The position numbers were made by a program, and so were the translations under genes. A model generated the notes under the pieces. That model was not told the DNA's origin. It saw only the letters and a list, made by a program, of their open reading frames with translations, and ran no database searches. From CAIUSP01 sp964594365 (lineage in GTDB: Bacteria; Actinomycetota; Thermoleophilia; Solirubrobacterales; 70-9): a DNA stretch of 64,000 nucleotides. Below are positions 33,690-42,003 of this stretch, one piece after another (the stretch's first letter is position 1; each line of letters begins with the position of its first letter). The stretch is from assembly GCA_964594365.1 (NCBI GenBank), contig CAZQMB010000002.1, positions 1 to 64,000 of the forward strand, written 5' to 3'.

Positions 33690-34886
33690 CTACCACTCCC
33701 TCAACCTTGCATCGAGCAGGACATCGTCGCCGACCTGCAGGTGGCTGCTCGAGACCGCTCTGGTCGCCTCCGCGATCCTCCTGGCCCCGGTCCCCTCGAT
33801 CACCCCGGGGGCCTCACCAGATCCGACCACGATCGGCGCGACGAAGATCAGCAGCCTGTCGATCTGCTCGGCGTCGAGGAAGGCTCCGGCGAGACGCGGT
33901 CCCCCCTCGAGCAGGAGGTCGGATACCTCCATCTGCTCGGACAACGCCCGCAGGCCCGACCTGACCAGGTCACCGTCACCGGGGCCTTCCGCCTCCAGGA
34001 CCTTTACGCCGGCTTGCTCCAGCGCCGACACCCTGGCGGGATCGGCCTCTTCAGAGACGACGACTGCGAGCTCCGCTACATCCTGCGAAGCGACCAACGC
34101 CGAGTCGAGCGGCAGGCGGGCCTTACGGTCGAATACGACCCTGATGGCCGAGCCGCCACTGATTTCCCGTGCTTCGCTGCCGGAACGGTCGGAGCCGTCA
34201 CCGTTTCGGGCGGTCAGCAGAGGGTCATCCGCCAGCACCGTCCCGATCCCGACCGCCACGGCATCGCAGACCCTTCGCATTTCGTGCACGAGGGCCCGAC
34301 TCTCGGAGCAGGAGATCCAGCGCGAGTCACCCCCGGGGGCTGCGACCTTGCCATCGAGGGTCATCGCCGCCTTGTAGGTGACGAGTGGCAGGCCAGTCGC
34401 CGCCCGCTTGAGGAACGGCTGATTGAGGGAGTCAGCGACCTCGACCTGATCCGCCGCCGCCCTCACCACCTCGACCCCGGCCTCGCGCAGGATCGTCGGA
34501 CCCCGGCCGGAGGCCTTCCCGGTTGGATCCTCGGACGCGTAGACGACTCGGGCGATCTTCGATTCGAGAACGGCATCGGTGCACGGAGGCTGTCTGCCAT
34601 GGTGAGCACAGGGTTCGAGGGTCACATAGAGGGTGCCGTCCTTCGGGTCCTCGCCGCGCTCGGATGCGTCGCGGATCGCCTCTCGCTCAGCATGGGGTTC
34701 GCCACACCTGGCATGGAACCCCTCGCCGATCACCCGGCCATCCCGAGAACAGAGGACCGCCCCCACCAGAGGATTGGGGCTGGTGGAGCCACGCCCTCTC
34801 TCGGCGAGCTCGAGCGCTCTGCGCATGTGAGCGCCCTCCACGTCCACCGGGAGTGACGTCGCGACTGGTGTCTCGTTCGTCTCCAT
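33690..34886 (-). CDS. ribD: Bifunctional riboflavin deaminase/reductase RibD
   Basis: A 398-residue two-domain enzyme. The N-terminal cytidine-deaminase fold has zinc ligands in EPHAEREAI and PCAHHGRQPPCTDA. The C-terminal reductase domain (about 170-395) has LPLVTYKAAMTLDGKVA and DLLLEGGPRLAGAFL. It performs the second and third steps after GTP opening. ATG 34886 has AGGCGG 8 nt upstream; GTG 34895 does not. TATCAT further upstream may be its -10. No FMN riboswitch fits the 124-nt divergent region. Confidence 0.95.
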   Translation of the reverse strand: METNETPVATSLPVDVEGAHMRRALELAERGRGSTSPNPLVGAVLCSRDGRVIGEGFHARCGEPHAEREAIRDASERGEDPKDGTLYVTLEPCAHHGRQPPCTDAVLESKIARVVYASEDPTGKASGRGPTILREAGVEVVRAAADQVEVADSLNQPFLKRAATGLPLVTYKAAMTLDGKVAAPGGDSRWISCSESRALVHEMRRVCDAVAVGIGTVLADDPLLTARNGDGSDRSGSEAREISGGSAIRVVFDRKARLPLDSALVASQDVAELAVVVSEEADPARVSALEQAGVKVLEAEGPGDGDLVRSGLRALSEQMEVSDLLLEGGPRLAGAFLDAEQIDRLLIFVAPIVVGSGEAPGVIEGTGARRIAEATRAVSSSHLQVGDDVLLDARLREW

Positions 34887-35010
34887 CGTCTTCACCGCCT
34901 GGGTCGATCTGCGCTGCTCGAAAGATGATACGGGCGCGCGGGAGCTCCGATTGCCGGGTCGTCAACGCTGCACGAGCGCTCCCCGTGACCTACGCTTTCC
35001 GATCACCGGT

Positions 35011-35643
35011 ATGGGCAGCAATGGGGGAGAAAAATCGTCGAGCCGCCTGCGCGGCTCTGGCGGCAGCCGGGGACGGGCGCTCAGGACAGGCGTGATCGGA
35101 GGTCTCGCGGTCGCCGCACTCGCAGCGGGCGGGTCATATGCGGCGTGGATACCTAGGAACAGCGTCGGGAGCAACCAGCTCAAGAAGGGCGCGGTGATCT
35201 CGAAGAAGATCGGAAGCGGTGCAGTGCGCAGGAGCGAAATAGCCACAGGTGCCGTTGCAGAGCCCGAGATCGCAGCAGGTGCAGTGGGTGAACCCGAGAT
35301 CGCAGCAGGTGCCGTACCGAGGGCGTACGCCCTGATCGAGGCATGGCCCACCGTCGGGATCCTGGAGTCGGCGAGTGAGCGGATGGAAAGCGCCACCGCC
35401 ACGCTCGGCGCCGAGGGCTACGTGTGTCTCGACGGACTGGACTTCGAGCCCCGCAACCTGCAGACCACCCTCCTCGGGACCGGCCAGAACGCTCTCAACT
35501 CCACCTTGAACGCAACGCTCGGCAGCGTCGTCGACGTCTCGCAGTGCCCCGGTGCCGAAGACGCGGCCTTCGTGGCGATAGATGCTGCAAGCGGAGTGAT
35601 CGACCCGTCGCCGCCTGGATTCTTCCTGACGCTCTACGACTGA
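35011..35643 (+). CDS. Secreted or anchored protein with decapeptide repeats
   Basis: A 210-residue protein not assigned to a named family. A basic N-terminus (SSSRLRGSGGSRGRALR) precedes one hydrophobic helix (TGVIGGLAVAALAAGGSYAA), then SVGSNQLKKGAVISKKIGSG and three decapeptide units of type GAVxEPEIAA. The remainder is a compact domain with two Cys (GYVCLDGLDF and SQCPGAED) and ends in FFLTLYD. The 'VGSNQLKxGAV' start resembles many secreted proteins of Thermoleophilia. ATG 35011 precedes the basic signal region. Function unknown. Confidence 0.65.
   Translation: MGSNGGEKSSSRLRGSGGSRGRALRTGVIGGLAVAALAAGGSYAAWIPRNSVGSNQLKKGAVISKKIGSGAVRRSEIATGAVAEPEIAAGAVGEPEIAAGAVPRAYALIEAWPTVGILESASERMESATATLGAEGYVCLDGLDFEPRNLQTTLLGTGQNALNSTLNATLGSVVDVSQCPGAEDAAFVAIDAASGVIDPSPPGFFLTLYD
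35221..35310 (+). repeat. Three 30-bp tandem repeats
   Basis: Three consecutive 30-bp units, 35221-35250, 35251-35280 and 35281-35310. The last two share 15-bp GAGATCGCAGCAGGT cores at their ends. They encode the GAV-EPEIAA decapeptides. Confidence 0.8.
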
Positions 35644-35677
35644 AGGTTGCGGCCCGCCCGGGATCACCCGCCGGCCG

Positions 35678-35683
35678 TAGGCT
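35678..35683 (+). promoter_or_regulatory. -10 element of flippase gene, leaderless
   Basis: TAGGCT, 9 nt before ATG 35693. Confidence 0.45.
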
Positions 35684-35692
35684 CTCTGTCCA

Positions 35693-37093
35693 ATGCTCAA
35701 GGAACTCAGGCATCGGCTTGGTGGCGACTCGGGCAGCGAGGCCGCAGGGTATGGAAAGCGCGCAGGGCTGCTGTCGATCGGTGTGGGCCTCGCAGGCCTC
35801 GTCACTTATCTCTTCTTCGCGATCTCCTCTCATGTGCTCGATACGACCGAGTACGGCGAGCTCGTCATCTGCTGGTCAGCGGTCTTCATCACCGTCTCGA
35901 TCCTCCAGCGCCCCGTCGAGCAGTTGCTGTCTCGGACCGTGTCCGAACACATCGCCCACGGCGAGGGCTACTCGCGCCCCCTCGCCGTTGCAGCCGGGAT
36001 ACAGATCCTCGTCTCGGCGACCTTCCTCGGTATCGCACTGCTGTTGCGCGGACCGATCCAGAACGGGCTCCTGCATGGGAACGCGACCCTGTACTGGATC
36101 GGGATCGCGGCTATCGCTGCCTACGGAGCGAGCTACTTCGCCCGGGGTCTGCTCGCGGGCAGCCACCGACTGACGCTCTACGCCTCTCTGATCATCAGTG
36201 AGTCACTGATCCGGACACTGTTTCCGGTGCTCGTCGCCCTGGGTATCACCAGCGGTCAGGATGCAGTCGCACTCGGGATCGTCATGGCGCCGGCGCTCTC
36301 GCTGATCTGTGTCCCGGTGGCGTTCCTGGTGGGAGCCGACCGTGGCAACGAGGCACGGAGACAAGCGGTAGTCGACTCCTCCTCTCGGAAGGGGCTCGAG
36401 TTCAGCGCTGCGAAGGGGAGCTGGTTCGCCGGAGCCGTGCTGGTGATCATGCTGAGCGAGCAGACCTTCCTCAACGCAGGTCCTCTGCTCGTCTCCGGTA
36501 CGGCTGGAGCCGCCGCAGCCGGCTACATCTTCAACGTGTTGATGATCGCCAGAGCTCCCCTGCTCCTCTTCCAGGCCGTGACGACGAGCCTCCTTCCGCA
36601 TCTCACGCGACTCCGGGCCGAGAGGAAGGAGGAGGACTTCCACGCATCCGTCAGGGTCACCGTCCTGGCGGTCCTGCTGTTCGGGCTCGTGGTTGCAGGG
36701 GTGATGGCGCTCGCGGGTCCTTTCCTCATGCAACTCGCCTTCAGTGACAAGTTCTCCTACGAGCGGGTGGGGCTGATCCTGGTCAGCCTCGGAATGGGCC
36801 TCTATCTCTGCGCAGCGACTCTGAACCAGGGCGCGCTGGCCCAAGGTCAGGTGAGGAGGGCGGCGACTCGCTGGATCTTCTCGGCAGGGATCTTCGTCGC
36901 ATGGACCCTTTCCCCGTTGGTCGAGGAGGTCGACCTCCGGGTCGAGGTCGGATTCATCGGGTCCGCCGCACTCCTATGCGGCCTGCTGCTCCTGATCTAC
37001 AGGAACCCCAAACCCGAGGCCGGCCACGAGATCAGACCGGACTCCCCGGAAGAGGTAGAGCTGCAGCTGGCTGCAGCCGACGAGGGGTCCTAG
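35693..37093 (+). CDS. MOP-superfamily polysaccharide flippase-like membrane protein
   Basis: A 466-residue integral membrane protein with about 12 hydrophobic helices, for example LLSIGVGLAGLVTYLFFAI and TVLAVLLFGLVVAGVMALAG. The first helix is preceded by a short soluble N-terminus. Helix layout and DTTEYGELVICWSAVFITVS resemble Wzx/RfbX-type exporters of lipid-linked glycans. No glycosyltransferase genes are adjacent, so the cargo is unknown. The leaderless -10 TAGGCT is 9 nt before ATG. It converges with rpe. Confidence 0.75.
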   Translation: MLKELRHRLGGDSGSEAAGYGKRAGLLSIGVGLAGLVTYLFFAISSHVLDTTEYGELVICWSAVFITVSILQRPVEQLLSRTVSEHIAHGEGYSRPLAVAAGIQILVSATFLGIALLLRGPIQNGLLHGNATLYWIGIAAIAAYGASYFARGLLAGSHRLTLYASLIISESLIRTLFPVLVALGITSGQDAVALGIVMAPALSLICVPVAFLVGADRGNEARRQAVVDSSSRKGLEFSAAKGSWFAGAVLVIMLSEQTFLNAGPLLVSGTAGAAAAGYIFNVLMIARAPLLLFQAVTTSLLPHLTRLRAERKEEDFHASVRVTVLAVLLFGLVVAGVMALAGPFLMQLAFSDKFSYERVGLILVSLGMGLYLCAATLNQGALAQGQVRRAATRWIFSAGIFVAWTLSPLVEEVDLRVEVGFIGSAALLCGLLLLIYRNPKPEAGHEIRPDSPEEVELQLAAADEGS

Positions 37094-37095
37094 TA

Positions 37096-37116
37096 CCGAG
37101 TCGACGCCTCACTCGG
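37096..37116. terminator. Hairpin between convergent flippase and rpe genes
   Basis: CCGAGT, a 9-nt loop and ACTCGG give a 6-bp stem spanning the rpe stop codon and the gap. It could act in both directions; no U-tract. Confidence 0.35.
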
Positions 37117-37819
37117 CGCCAGCGGCCTCAGCGATGCTCCGGTAGGCAGCTGCAGGATCCTCGGCGCCGAAGATCGCGGATCCCGCGACGAACAGACCCG
37201 CGCCTGCCGCCGAGATGGTCCCGGCGGTAGCTGGAGAGATACCGCCATCTACTTCGATCACCGCGTCTCCTGCAACGGCACCCAGCCTCTCGACCTTGCC
37301 GGGGGAAGACTCGATGAAGGGCTGGCCACCCCAGCCGGGATTGACGGTCATGCAGAGGACGAGATCGACGGAATCTCCAAGCTCCTCGAGCGTCTCCACC
37401 TGCGTGCCGGGGTTGAGTGCAAGTCCGGCCAGACAGCCGAGCTCCCGGATGGCCGAAAGGGTGCGGCTTGCGTGAGCCGTCGCCTCCGCATGGATGGTGA
37501 TGCAGTCCGCGCCAGCCTCTGCGAAAGCTTCGATCTGATCCTCCGGCCGCTCGATCATCAGATGGACGTCCATCGCCCCGCCAGCATCGTGGACCTGTCC
37601 GGAGATGGCGCCACAGACGAGAGGACCCACTGTGATCGGCGGCACGAAATGCCCATCCATCACGTCGAAGTGGATCACGCGCGCTCCCGCCTCCATCACC
37701 ATCTCGACCTGCTCCCCGAGACGGGAGAAGTCAGCCGACAGCACGGACGGGGCGACCCGCTTGGTGCGGAAGAGGTCTCTCCGGGCCTCAGGGAGGGAAG
37801 ACGACTCAGGGGCGATCAT
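37109..37819 (-). CDS. rpe: Ribulose-phosphate 3-epimerase
   Basis: A 236-residue TIM-barrel enzyme interconverting ribulose-5-P and xylulose-5-P in the pentose phosphate pathway. Motifs are VAPSVLSADFSRLGEQV, VIHFDVMDGHFVPPITVG, MDVHLMIERPEDQIEAF, TVNPGWGGQPFI and AVIEVDGGIS, including the metal-binding His and Asp. It carries about 20 extra N-terminal residues before the conserved SVLSAD. TAAGGT 7 nt before ATG 37819 supports the start. Confidence 0.97.
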   Translation of the reverse strand: MIAPESSSLPEARRDLFRTKRVAPSVLSADFSRLGEQVEMVMEAGARVIHFDVMDGHFVPPITVGPLVCGAISGQVHDAGGAMDVHLMIERPEDQIEAFAEAGADCITIHAEATAHASRTLSAIRELGCLAGLALNPGTQVETLEELGDSVDLVLCMTVNPGWGGQPFIESSPGKVERLGAVAGDAVIEVDGGISPATAGTISAAGAGLFVAGSAIFGAEDPAAAYRSIAEAAGAE

Positions 37820-37826
37820 GGCGCGA

Positions 37827-37832
37827 ACCTTA
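37827..37832 (-). promoter_or_regulatory. -10 element of rpe, leaderless
   Basis: TAAGGT on the minus strand, 7 nt before ATG 37819. Confidence 0.5.
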
Positions 37833-37882
37833 CGGGAGCCATCGCCCCTAAGCCGGTCGCCGACGCCCGTACCAACCGCGTG

Positions 37883-38110
37883 TCAGATCGGTCGGAGCAT
37901 CTGACCGCCGCAATTCATGCAGACCGTATCCTCGGTCCGACTCATCCTCGCGATCGTCTGATGCTCCCCGCAGTCGGGACACTGGGAGACGAGCTCGTAT
38001 CGGGACAGGCAGTTGACACAGACGAACCGACCCGGAAGCTGCGCGGGACGCAGCCAGGGCTCCTTGCAGCTGGGACACCTGGGTCTATCGAGGACTTCCG
38101 GTTCCGCCAT
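37883..38110 (-). CDS. Small double zinc-ribbon protein
   Basis: A 75-residue protein with four CxxC pairs (CPSC, CVNC, CPDC, CMNC), enough for two zinc ribbons. The spacing (CxxC-15-CxxC, then CxxC-17-CxxC) suggests a duplication. I do not recognise a named family; nucleic-acid or protein binding is the usual role. ATG 38110 has TACCAT 7 nt upstream; the GTG at 38113 is less well placed. It lies alone between rpe and fmt on the same strand. Confidence 0.75.
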   Translation of the reverse strand: MAEPEVLDRPRCPSCKEPWLRPAQLPGRFVCVNCLSRYELVSQCPDCGEHQTIARMSRTEDTVCMNCGGQMLRPI

Positions 38111-38117
38111 CACGACG

Positions 38118-38123
38118 ATGGTA
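38118..38123 (-). promoter_or_regulatory. -10 element of zinc-ribbon gene, leaderless
   Basis: TACCAT on the minus strand, 7 nt before ATG 38110. Confidence 0.45.
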
Positions 38124-38129
38124 GTCCGC

Positions 38130-39065
38130 TCAGAGCACCCTCATCGGGGCATCGCGTCCGCGGAGGTAGTCGGCGACCGACATCGCCCTGCCACCCGCCG
38201 GCTTCACCTCGATCAAGCGCAGTACGCCCTCGGCACAGATCACGAAGAGGTCGTCCTCGGTAGACAGGACGTCGCCGGTACGGCCCGCCGACGTGCCATC
38301 GGGGGCGCGTTCCACCGGGAGACACTCCACCACGCCCAACCGTTCTTCCGGGCCCTCTCCGAGCATGAGATAGGTGCCGAGCCTGCCCCCCAACGCCCGA
38401 ACCCGCCGGTCGAGATCCACCGCGCTCGACTCAGGCGAGAGGTATCGCTCCGAGGGATCGATCTTCTCCGCATACGTCACCAGGGAGTCATCCTGCGGAC
38501 TCGCCTGAGAGGTACCGGATGAGATCTCCCCGAGCACCTTCCCCACGACGGAACAGGCCGAGGCCGCGAGCTGATCGGCCAGGGTCTCGTAGGTCTCCCG
38601 GGTGCCGATGGCAACCGATTCCACCCCCAAGACCGGTCCGTCATCGAGTCCCTCGGTCAATTCCATCACCGACACCCCGGTCTCATCGTCACCGGCGAGA
38701 AGTGCACGCTCGATCGGGGCGGCGCCGCGCCAGCGGGGCACCAAGGACGGATGCACATTGAGGAACCTGTGGGAAGAGATCAACTCGCTGCCGATCAGCT
38801 GTCCGAATGCGCAGACGATGATCAGATCGGCGGACCGTGCTGTCAAGGCCGCGCCTACATCGCCGTGGTTCACATCGTCGGATTCGAGCAGTTCGATCCC
38901 GGCCTCCCTGGCGAACTCGGCTACCGGAGCCGGGGTGAGCGACCGGCCCCTCCCCGCCCTGCTGGGCGGGGGAGATATGACCAGAGCCGGGGGATGCTCA
39001 CCACCGAGCATGCTCTCGAGCACCCTGACCGCAAACCGCGTGGTGCCGCAGAAGGCGGTTCTCAA
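38130..39065 (-). CDS. fmt: Methionyl-tRNA formyltransferase
   Basis: A 311-residue enzyme that formylates initiator Met-tRNA with 10-formyl-THF. It has RTAFCGTTRFAVRVLESML at the N-terminus, VCAFGQLIGSELI, the catalytic block NVHPSLVPRWRGAAPIERA with downstream Asp in MELTEGLDDGPVL, and a C-terminal OB domain. TTG 39065 overlaps the def stop as TTGA, coupling it to the deformylase that undoes its reaction after translation. Confidence 0.97.
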   Translation of the reverse strand: MRTAFCGTTRFAVRVLESMLGGEHPPALVISPPPSRAGRGRSLTPAPVAEFAREAGIELLESDDVNHGDVGAALTARSADLIIVCAFGQLIGSELISSHRFLNVHPSLVPRWRGAAPIERALLAGDDETGVSVMELTEGLDDGPVLGVESVAIGTRETYETLADQLAASACSVVGKVLGEISSGTSQASPQDDSLVTYAEKIDPSERYLSPESSAVDLDRRVRALGGRLGTYLMLGEGPEERLGVVECLPVERAPDGTSAGRTGDVLSTEDDLFVICAEGVLRLIEVKPAGGRAMSVADYLRGRDAPMRVL

Positions 39066-39700
39066 ACCTCCGGAGCCTCGTGGTCGGCGTGTTCCTCATC
39101 CTCGAGGTCCGGCGGCCAGTAGGACTCGCCCTGACGAAGTGCACGCAGCGCTCCCTTGCGCTGCTCGGGATTGGTTCGATCGATCGTCAGGACTCCGTCG
39201 AGGTGATCGGCTTCGTGCTGCAGGACCCGGGCAGTCCATCCGGTCTCCTCGATCACTATCGCCTCACCCTTCTCGTCCTGAGCCCTCATGCGTATGGACA
39301 GCGGCCTCTCGATCTCCAGAGCCACGTCGGGGATGCTGAGGCAGCCCTCCAGGCCTATCTCGGTCTCCTCCGAGGACCACTCGATTTCGGGGTTGACCAC
39401 CACCCGGACCTCGTCGAGCTGGTCCGGCCGGTAGACGAACAGCCGCCGAAGGATCCCGAGCTGGGTGGCTGCCAGACCGCTTCCCGGTGCGTCGAGCACC
39501 ACCCGCTTCATGCGTTCGATCTCGTCAGCGAGGCCTTGGCCGAAATCCTCGACTGGCGAGGCTGGCGAGCGCAGGACCGGATCACCGAATTTCAGGACCT
39601 CGGCCAGTGCAGCCTGACTCCTGGCCAGCTGTTCAGGATCAGGTGGGGATGATTCGTCGTGGTCGGGGGATTCGACGATGTCGGAATCGGTCTCGCTCAT
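39062..39700 (-). CDS. def: Peptide deformylase
   Basis: A 212-residue metalloenzyme removing the formyl group from nascent proteins. The three signatures are intact: GSGLAATQLG, EGCLSIP and QHEADHLDG (HExxH-like with Cys as third ligand). Both ends are extended: about 35 acidic residues at the N-terminus (SDIVESPDHDESSPPDPEQ) and DLEDEEHADHEAPEV at the C-terminus. TAGACT 8 nt before ATG supports the start. Confidence 0.97.
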   Translation of the reverse strand: MSETDSDIVESPDHDESSPPDPEQLARSQAALAEVLKFGDPVLRSPASPVEDFGQGLADEIERMKRVVLDAPGSGLAATQLGILRRLFVYRPDQLDEVRVVVNPEIEWSSEETEIGLEGCLSIPDVALEIERPLSIRMRAQDEKGEAIVIEETGWTARVLQHEADHLDGVLTIDRTNPEQRKGALRALRQGESYWPPDLEDEEHADHEAPEV

Positions 39701-39708
39701 AGACCGAG

Positions 39709-39714
39709 AGTCTA
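39709..39714 (-). promoter_or_regulatory. -10 element of def-fmt, leaderless
   Basis: TAGACT on the minus strand, 8 nt before ATG 39700. Confidence 0.5.
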
Positions 39715-39754
39715 GACCCGGACCCTCGCGCTCAGAGAGGTCTGCGCAGAGGGT

Positions 39755-41938
39755 TCACTGGGGATCGACGTCGACCGAGATGGCGACACCGCGAGTCGAT
39801 GCCGCCTTGGCGGTGCGCTCGACCGCATCTCTCACCACCTCGACGGTCGCAGGCCGGTTCTCGGTCTTGATCATCAGGCGGCGTCGGTGGCGATCACGGA
39901 GACGGAACAACGGAGCCGGACCCAACATCTCCGCTGTGGCAGGCAGCGAACCCGACACCGCCGAGGCGAGCACACCGGAGATCTCGGCCACGGCTGCGTC
40001 ATCCGGTGCGGCGCATACGAGGTCGATGAGATGTGAGAAGGGTGGATAGCCCAGATCACGCCTCCGCTCGAGCTCACCGGAGAGGAATCCAGCCGAGTCG
40101 TGGGACGACGCATGGACGATGCTCGGGGAACTCACGGAAAGCGCCTGGACCATTACTCGCCCGCCTGCCTCTCCGCGGCCGCACCTGCCGGCCAACTGGG
40201 TGATCAACGAGAAGGTCCGCTCCTCGGAGCGGAAGTCCGGTATTCGGAGCGCTCCGTCGGCGTCGAGGACGACCGCGAGAGTCACATCCGGGAAGTCATG
40301 ACCCTTGGCGACCATCTGGGTTCCGACGAGGACGCCGGAGTCGGCGGCCTGGAAATCCCCGAGTACCTGAGCATGCGAAGACCCTGCCGCCACGGTGTCC
40401 GCATCCATACGGAATACCGGAAGCGGAGCGAGCAGACGTTCCAGCTCATCGGCCACCCGTTGGGTCCCTGCACCTACCTGGGCGATCGTGGCGGAGCCAC
40501 ACTCCGGGCAATCGGACGGCATCGGTTCGGAGTGGCCGCAGTGATGACATCTGACCAGACCCTGCTCACGGTGCATGACCAGTGACACGTCGCAGGAGGG
40601 ACATGTCCACGGGTGGCCGCAGGAGCGGCAGACCAGGTAGCCGGCCCATCCTCTGCGGTTCAGCAGGAGGATTGCCTTGCCACCAGTCTCGGCCAGCTCC
40701 CCGAATGCCTCGAGGGTCTTGGGATGCAGCGGGCCCGAACCGGCGCTGCGCATGTCGACGATCTCGACCGGCGGGAGAGGCCTGCCATCGACCCGATCGG
40801 GTAATTCGAGGTGCTCGAGGGCGACCCAACTCTCCGGCCGCGGCGTTGCGGTTCCGGCCACCAGCACGGCTCCCGCCACCTCGGCCCGGCGGGCAGCGAC
40901 CTCGCGTGCGTCGTAGCGTGGATCGCTCTCCTGCTTGTAGGAGGGGTCGTGCTCTTCGTCGACCACGATCAACCCGAGATCACGGATCGGTGCGAACACG
41001 GCCGAGCGAGGTCCGACACAGATCCTCGCATCGCCTGAGGAGAGCCTGCGCCACTCGTCGTATCTGGCACCGGCCGACATCCGCGAATGCAGCAGTGCCA
41101 CCTGCTCGCCGAAGCGATCGCTGAACCGCGACTCGGTCTGAGGCGTGAGCGCGATCTCCGGCACCAGGACGATCGCTCCGAGCCCTCTATCCAGCGCGGC
41201 CTCGACCGCCGCCATGTAGACCTCGGTCTTACCGGATCCGGTGACGCCATCGATCAGGAAGGATCCACCGCGGCTGTCGATCGCATCGACTATCCGCCCC
41301 ACCGCTGCGGTCTGGGCCTGGTTGAGCTTCACCTCGACCGCCGGTGCGCCGATCCTCCTCGTCTCCGGTCGGCGCATCCTCTCGACCTCGGAGGTGGTGA
41401 TCAGGCCACGCTGCTCGAGCTTCCTGAGACCTGCACGGTCGGCACCAGCTTCGGCGGAGAGGTCTCGTGCGGTTCGCGGGCCAGCCGAGACGGCGCGCAG
41501 GACCGCCTTCTGACGAGATCCAAGCCTCTCCGCTCCTCCCAGCGCCTCACGGCCGGCGAGTGTCAACTCGGCCAGGAGATCCTTGCGGACCTTGGGCGTC
41601 CGGATCTTCTTGCCGCCGCCGACCCCTGGGGGGAGCGTCAAACCCAGACCACGCGCAGGAGTGGAGCAGTACTCCTCGCCGAGCCAGAGCCCGACCTCGA
41701 CCAGATCCTCCGGGACGGTGATGTCGAGAGACGCGATCGGCTCGACCAACTTGTCCGACGGTACTTCGCTGGTGTCGGACAGGCCCACCACCAAGCCCAG
41801 CACACGCTGCCGCCCGAATGGAATCTCCAACAGCGAACCGACCTCGAGATCACCGATCCTGTCTGGGACGCGATAGTCGAACGGCCCGCGCACTGCGCGG
41901 GCCGTGATCAACGGTTCAACCCTGGCGATGGATTTCAC
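39755..41938 (-). CDS. priA: Primosomal protein N' (replication restart helicase PriA)
   Basis: A 727-residue helicase that restarts stalled replication. The N-terminal 3'-DNA-binding domain (FDYRVPDRIGDLEVGSLLE) is followed by Walker A DGVTGSGKTEVYMAAVEA, DEEHDPSYKQ, TATPRPESW and TQMVAKGHDFPDVTL. The zinc-binding module has CRSC, CPSC, CHHC and CPEC. All helicase motifs are present. GTG 41938 has TAGCCT exactly 6 nt upstream. Confidence 0.96.
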   Translation of the reverse strand: MKSIARVEPLITARAVRGPFDYRVPDRIGDLEVGSLLEIPFGRQRVLGLVVGLSDTSEVPSDKLVEPIASLDITVPEDLVEVGLWLGEEYCSTPARGLGLTLPPGVGGGKKIRTPKVRKDLLAELTLAGREALGGAERLGSRQKAVLRAVSAGPRTARDLSAEAGADRAGLRKLEQRGLITTSEVERMRRPETRRIGAPAVEVKLNQAQTAAVGRIVDAIDSRGGSFLIDGVTGSGKTEVYMAAVEAALDRGLGAIVLVPEIALTPQTESRFSDRFGEQVALLHSRMSAGARYDEWRRLSSGDARICVGPRSAVFAPIRDLGLIVVDEEHDPSYKQESDPRYDAREVAARRAEVAGAVLVAGTATPRPESWVALEHLELPDRVDGRPLPPVEIVDMRSAGSGPLHPKTLEAFGELAETGGKAILLLNRRGWAGYLVCRSCGHPWTCPSCDVSLVMHREQGLVRCHHCGHSEPMPSDCPECGSATIAQVGAGTQRVADELERLLAPLPVFRMDADTVAAGSSHAQVLGDFQAADSGVLVGTQMVAKGHDFPDVTLAVVLDADGALRIPDFRSEERTFSLITQLAGRCGRGEAGGRVMVQALSVSSPSIVHASSHDSAGFLSGELERRRDLGYPPFSHLIDLVCAAPDDAAVAEISGVLASAVSGSLPATAEMLGPAPLFRLRDRHRRRLMIKTENRPATVEVVRDAVERTAKAASTRGVAISVDVDPQ

Positions 41939-41944
41939 GGGGCG

Positions 41945-41950
41945 AGGCTA
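41945..41950 (-). promoter_or_regulatory. -10 element of priA, leaderless
   Basis: TAGCCT on the minus strand, 6 nt before GTG 41938. Confidence 0.5.
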
Positions 41951-42003
41951 CGCGGCACTACGGACAGCCGACCGAAGAGCCCTCCCGCCGTCTGGGCGGA
42001 CGG

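Noticed and set aside
34887..35010. FMN riboswitch upstream of ribD
   Set aside because: The 124-nt divergent region has none of the conserved RFN blocks and is too short to share with the opposite gene.
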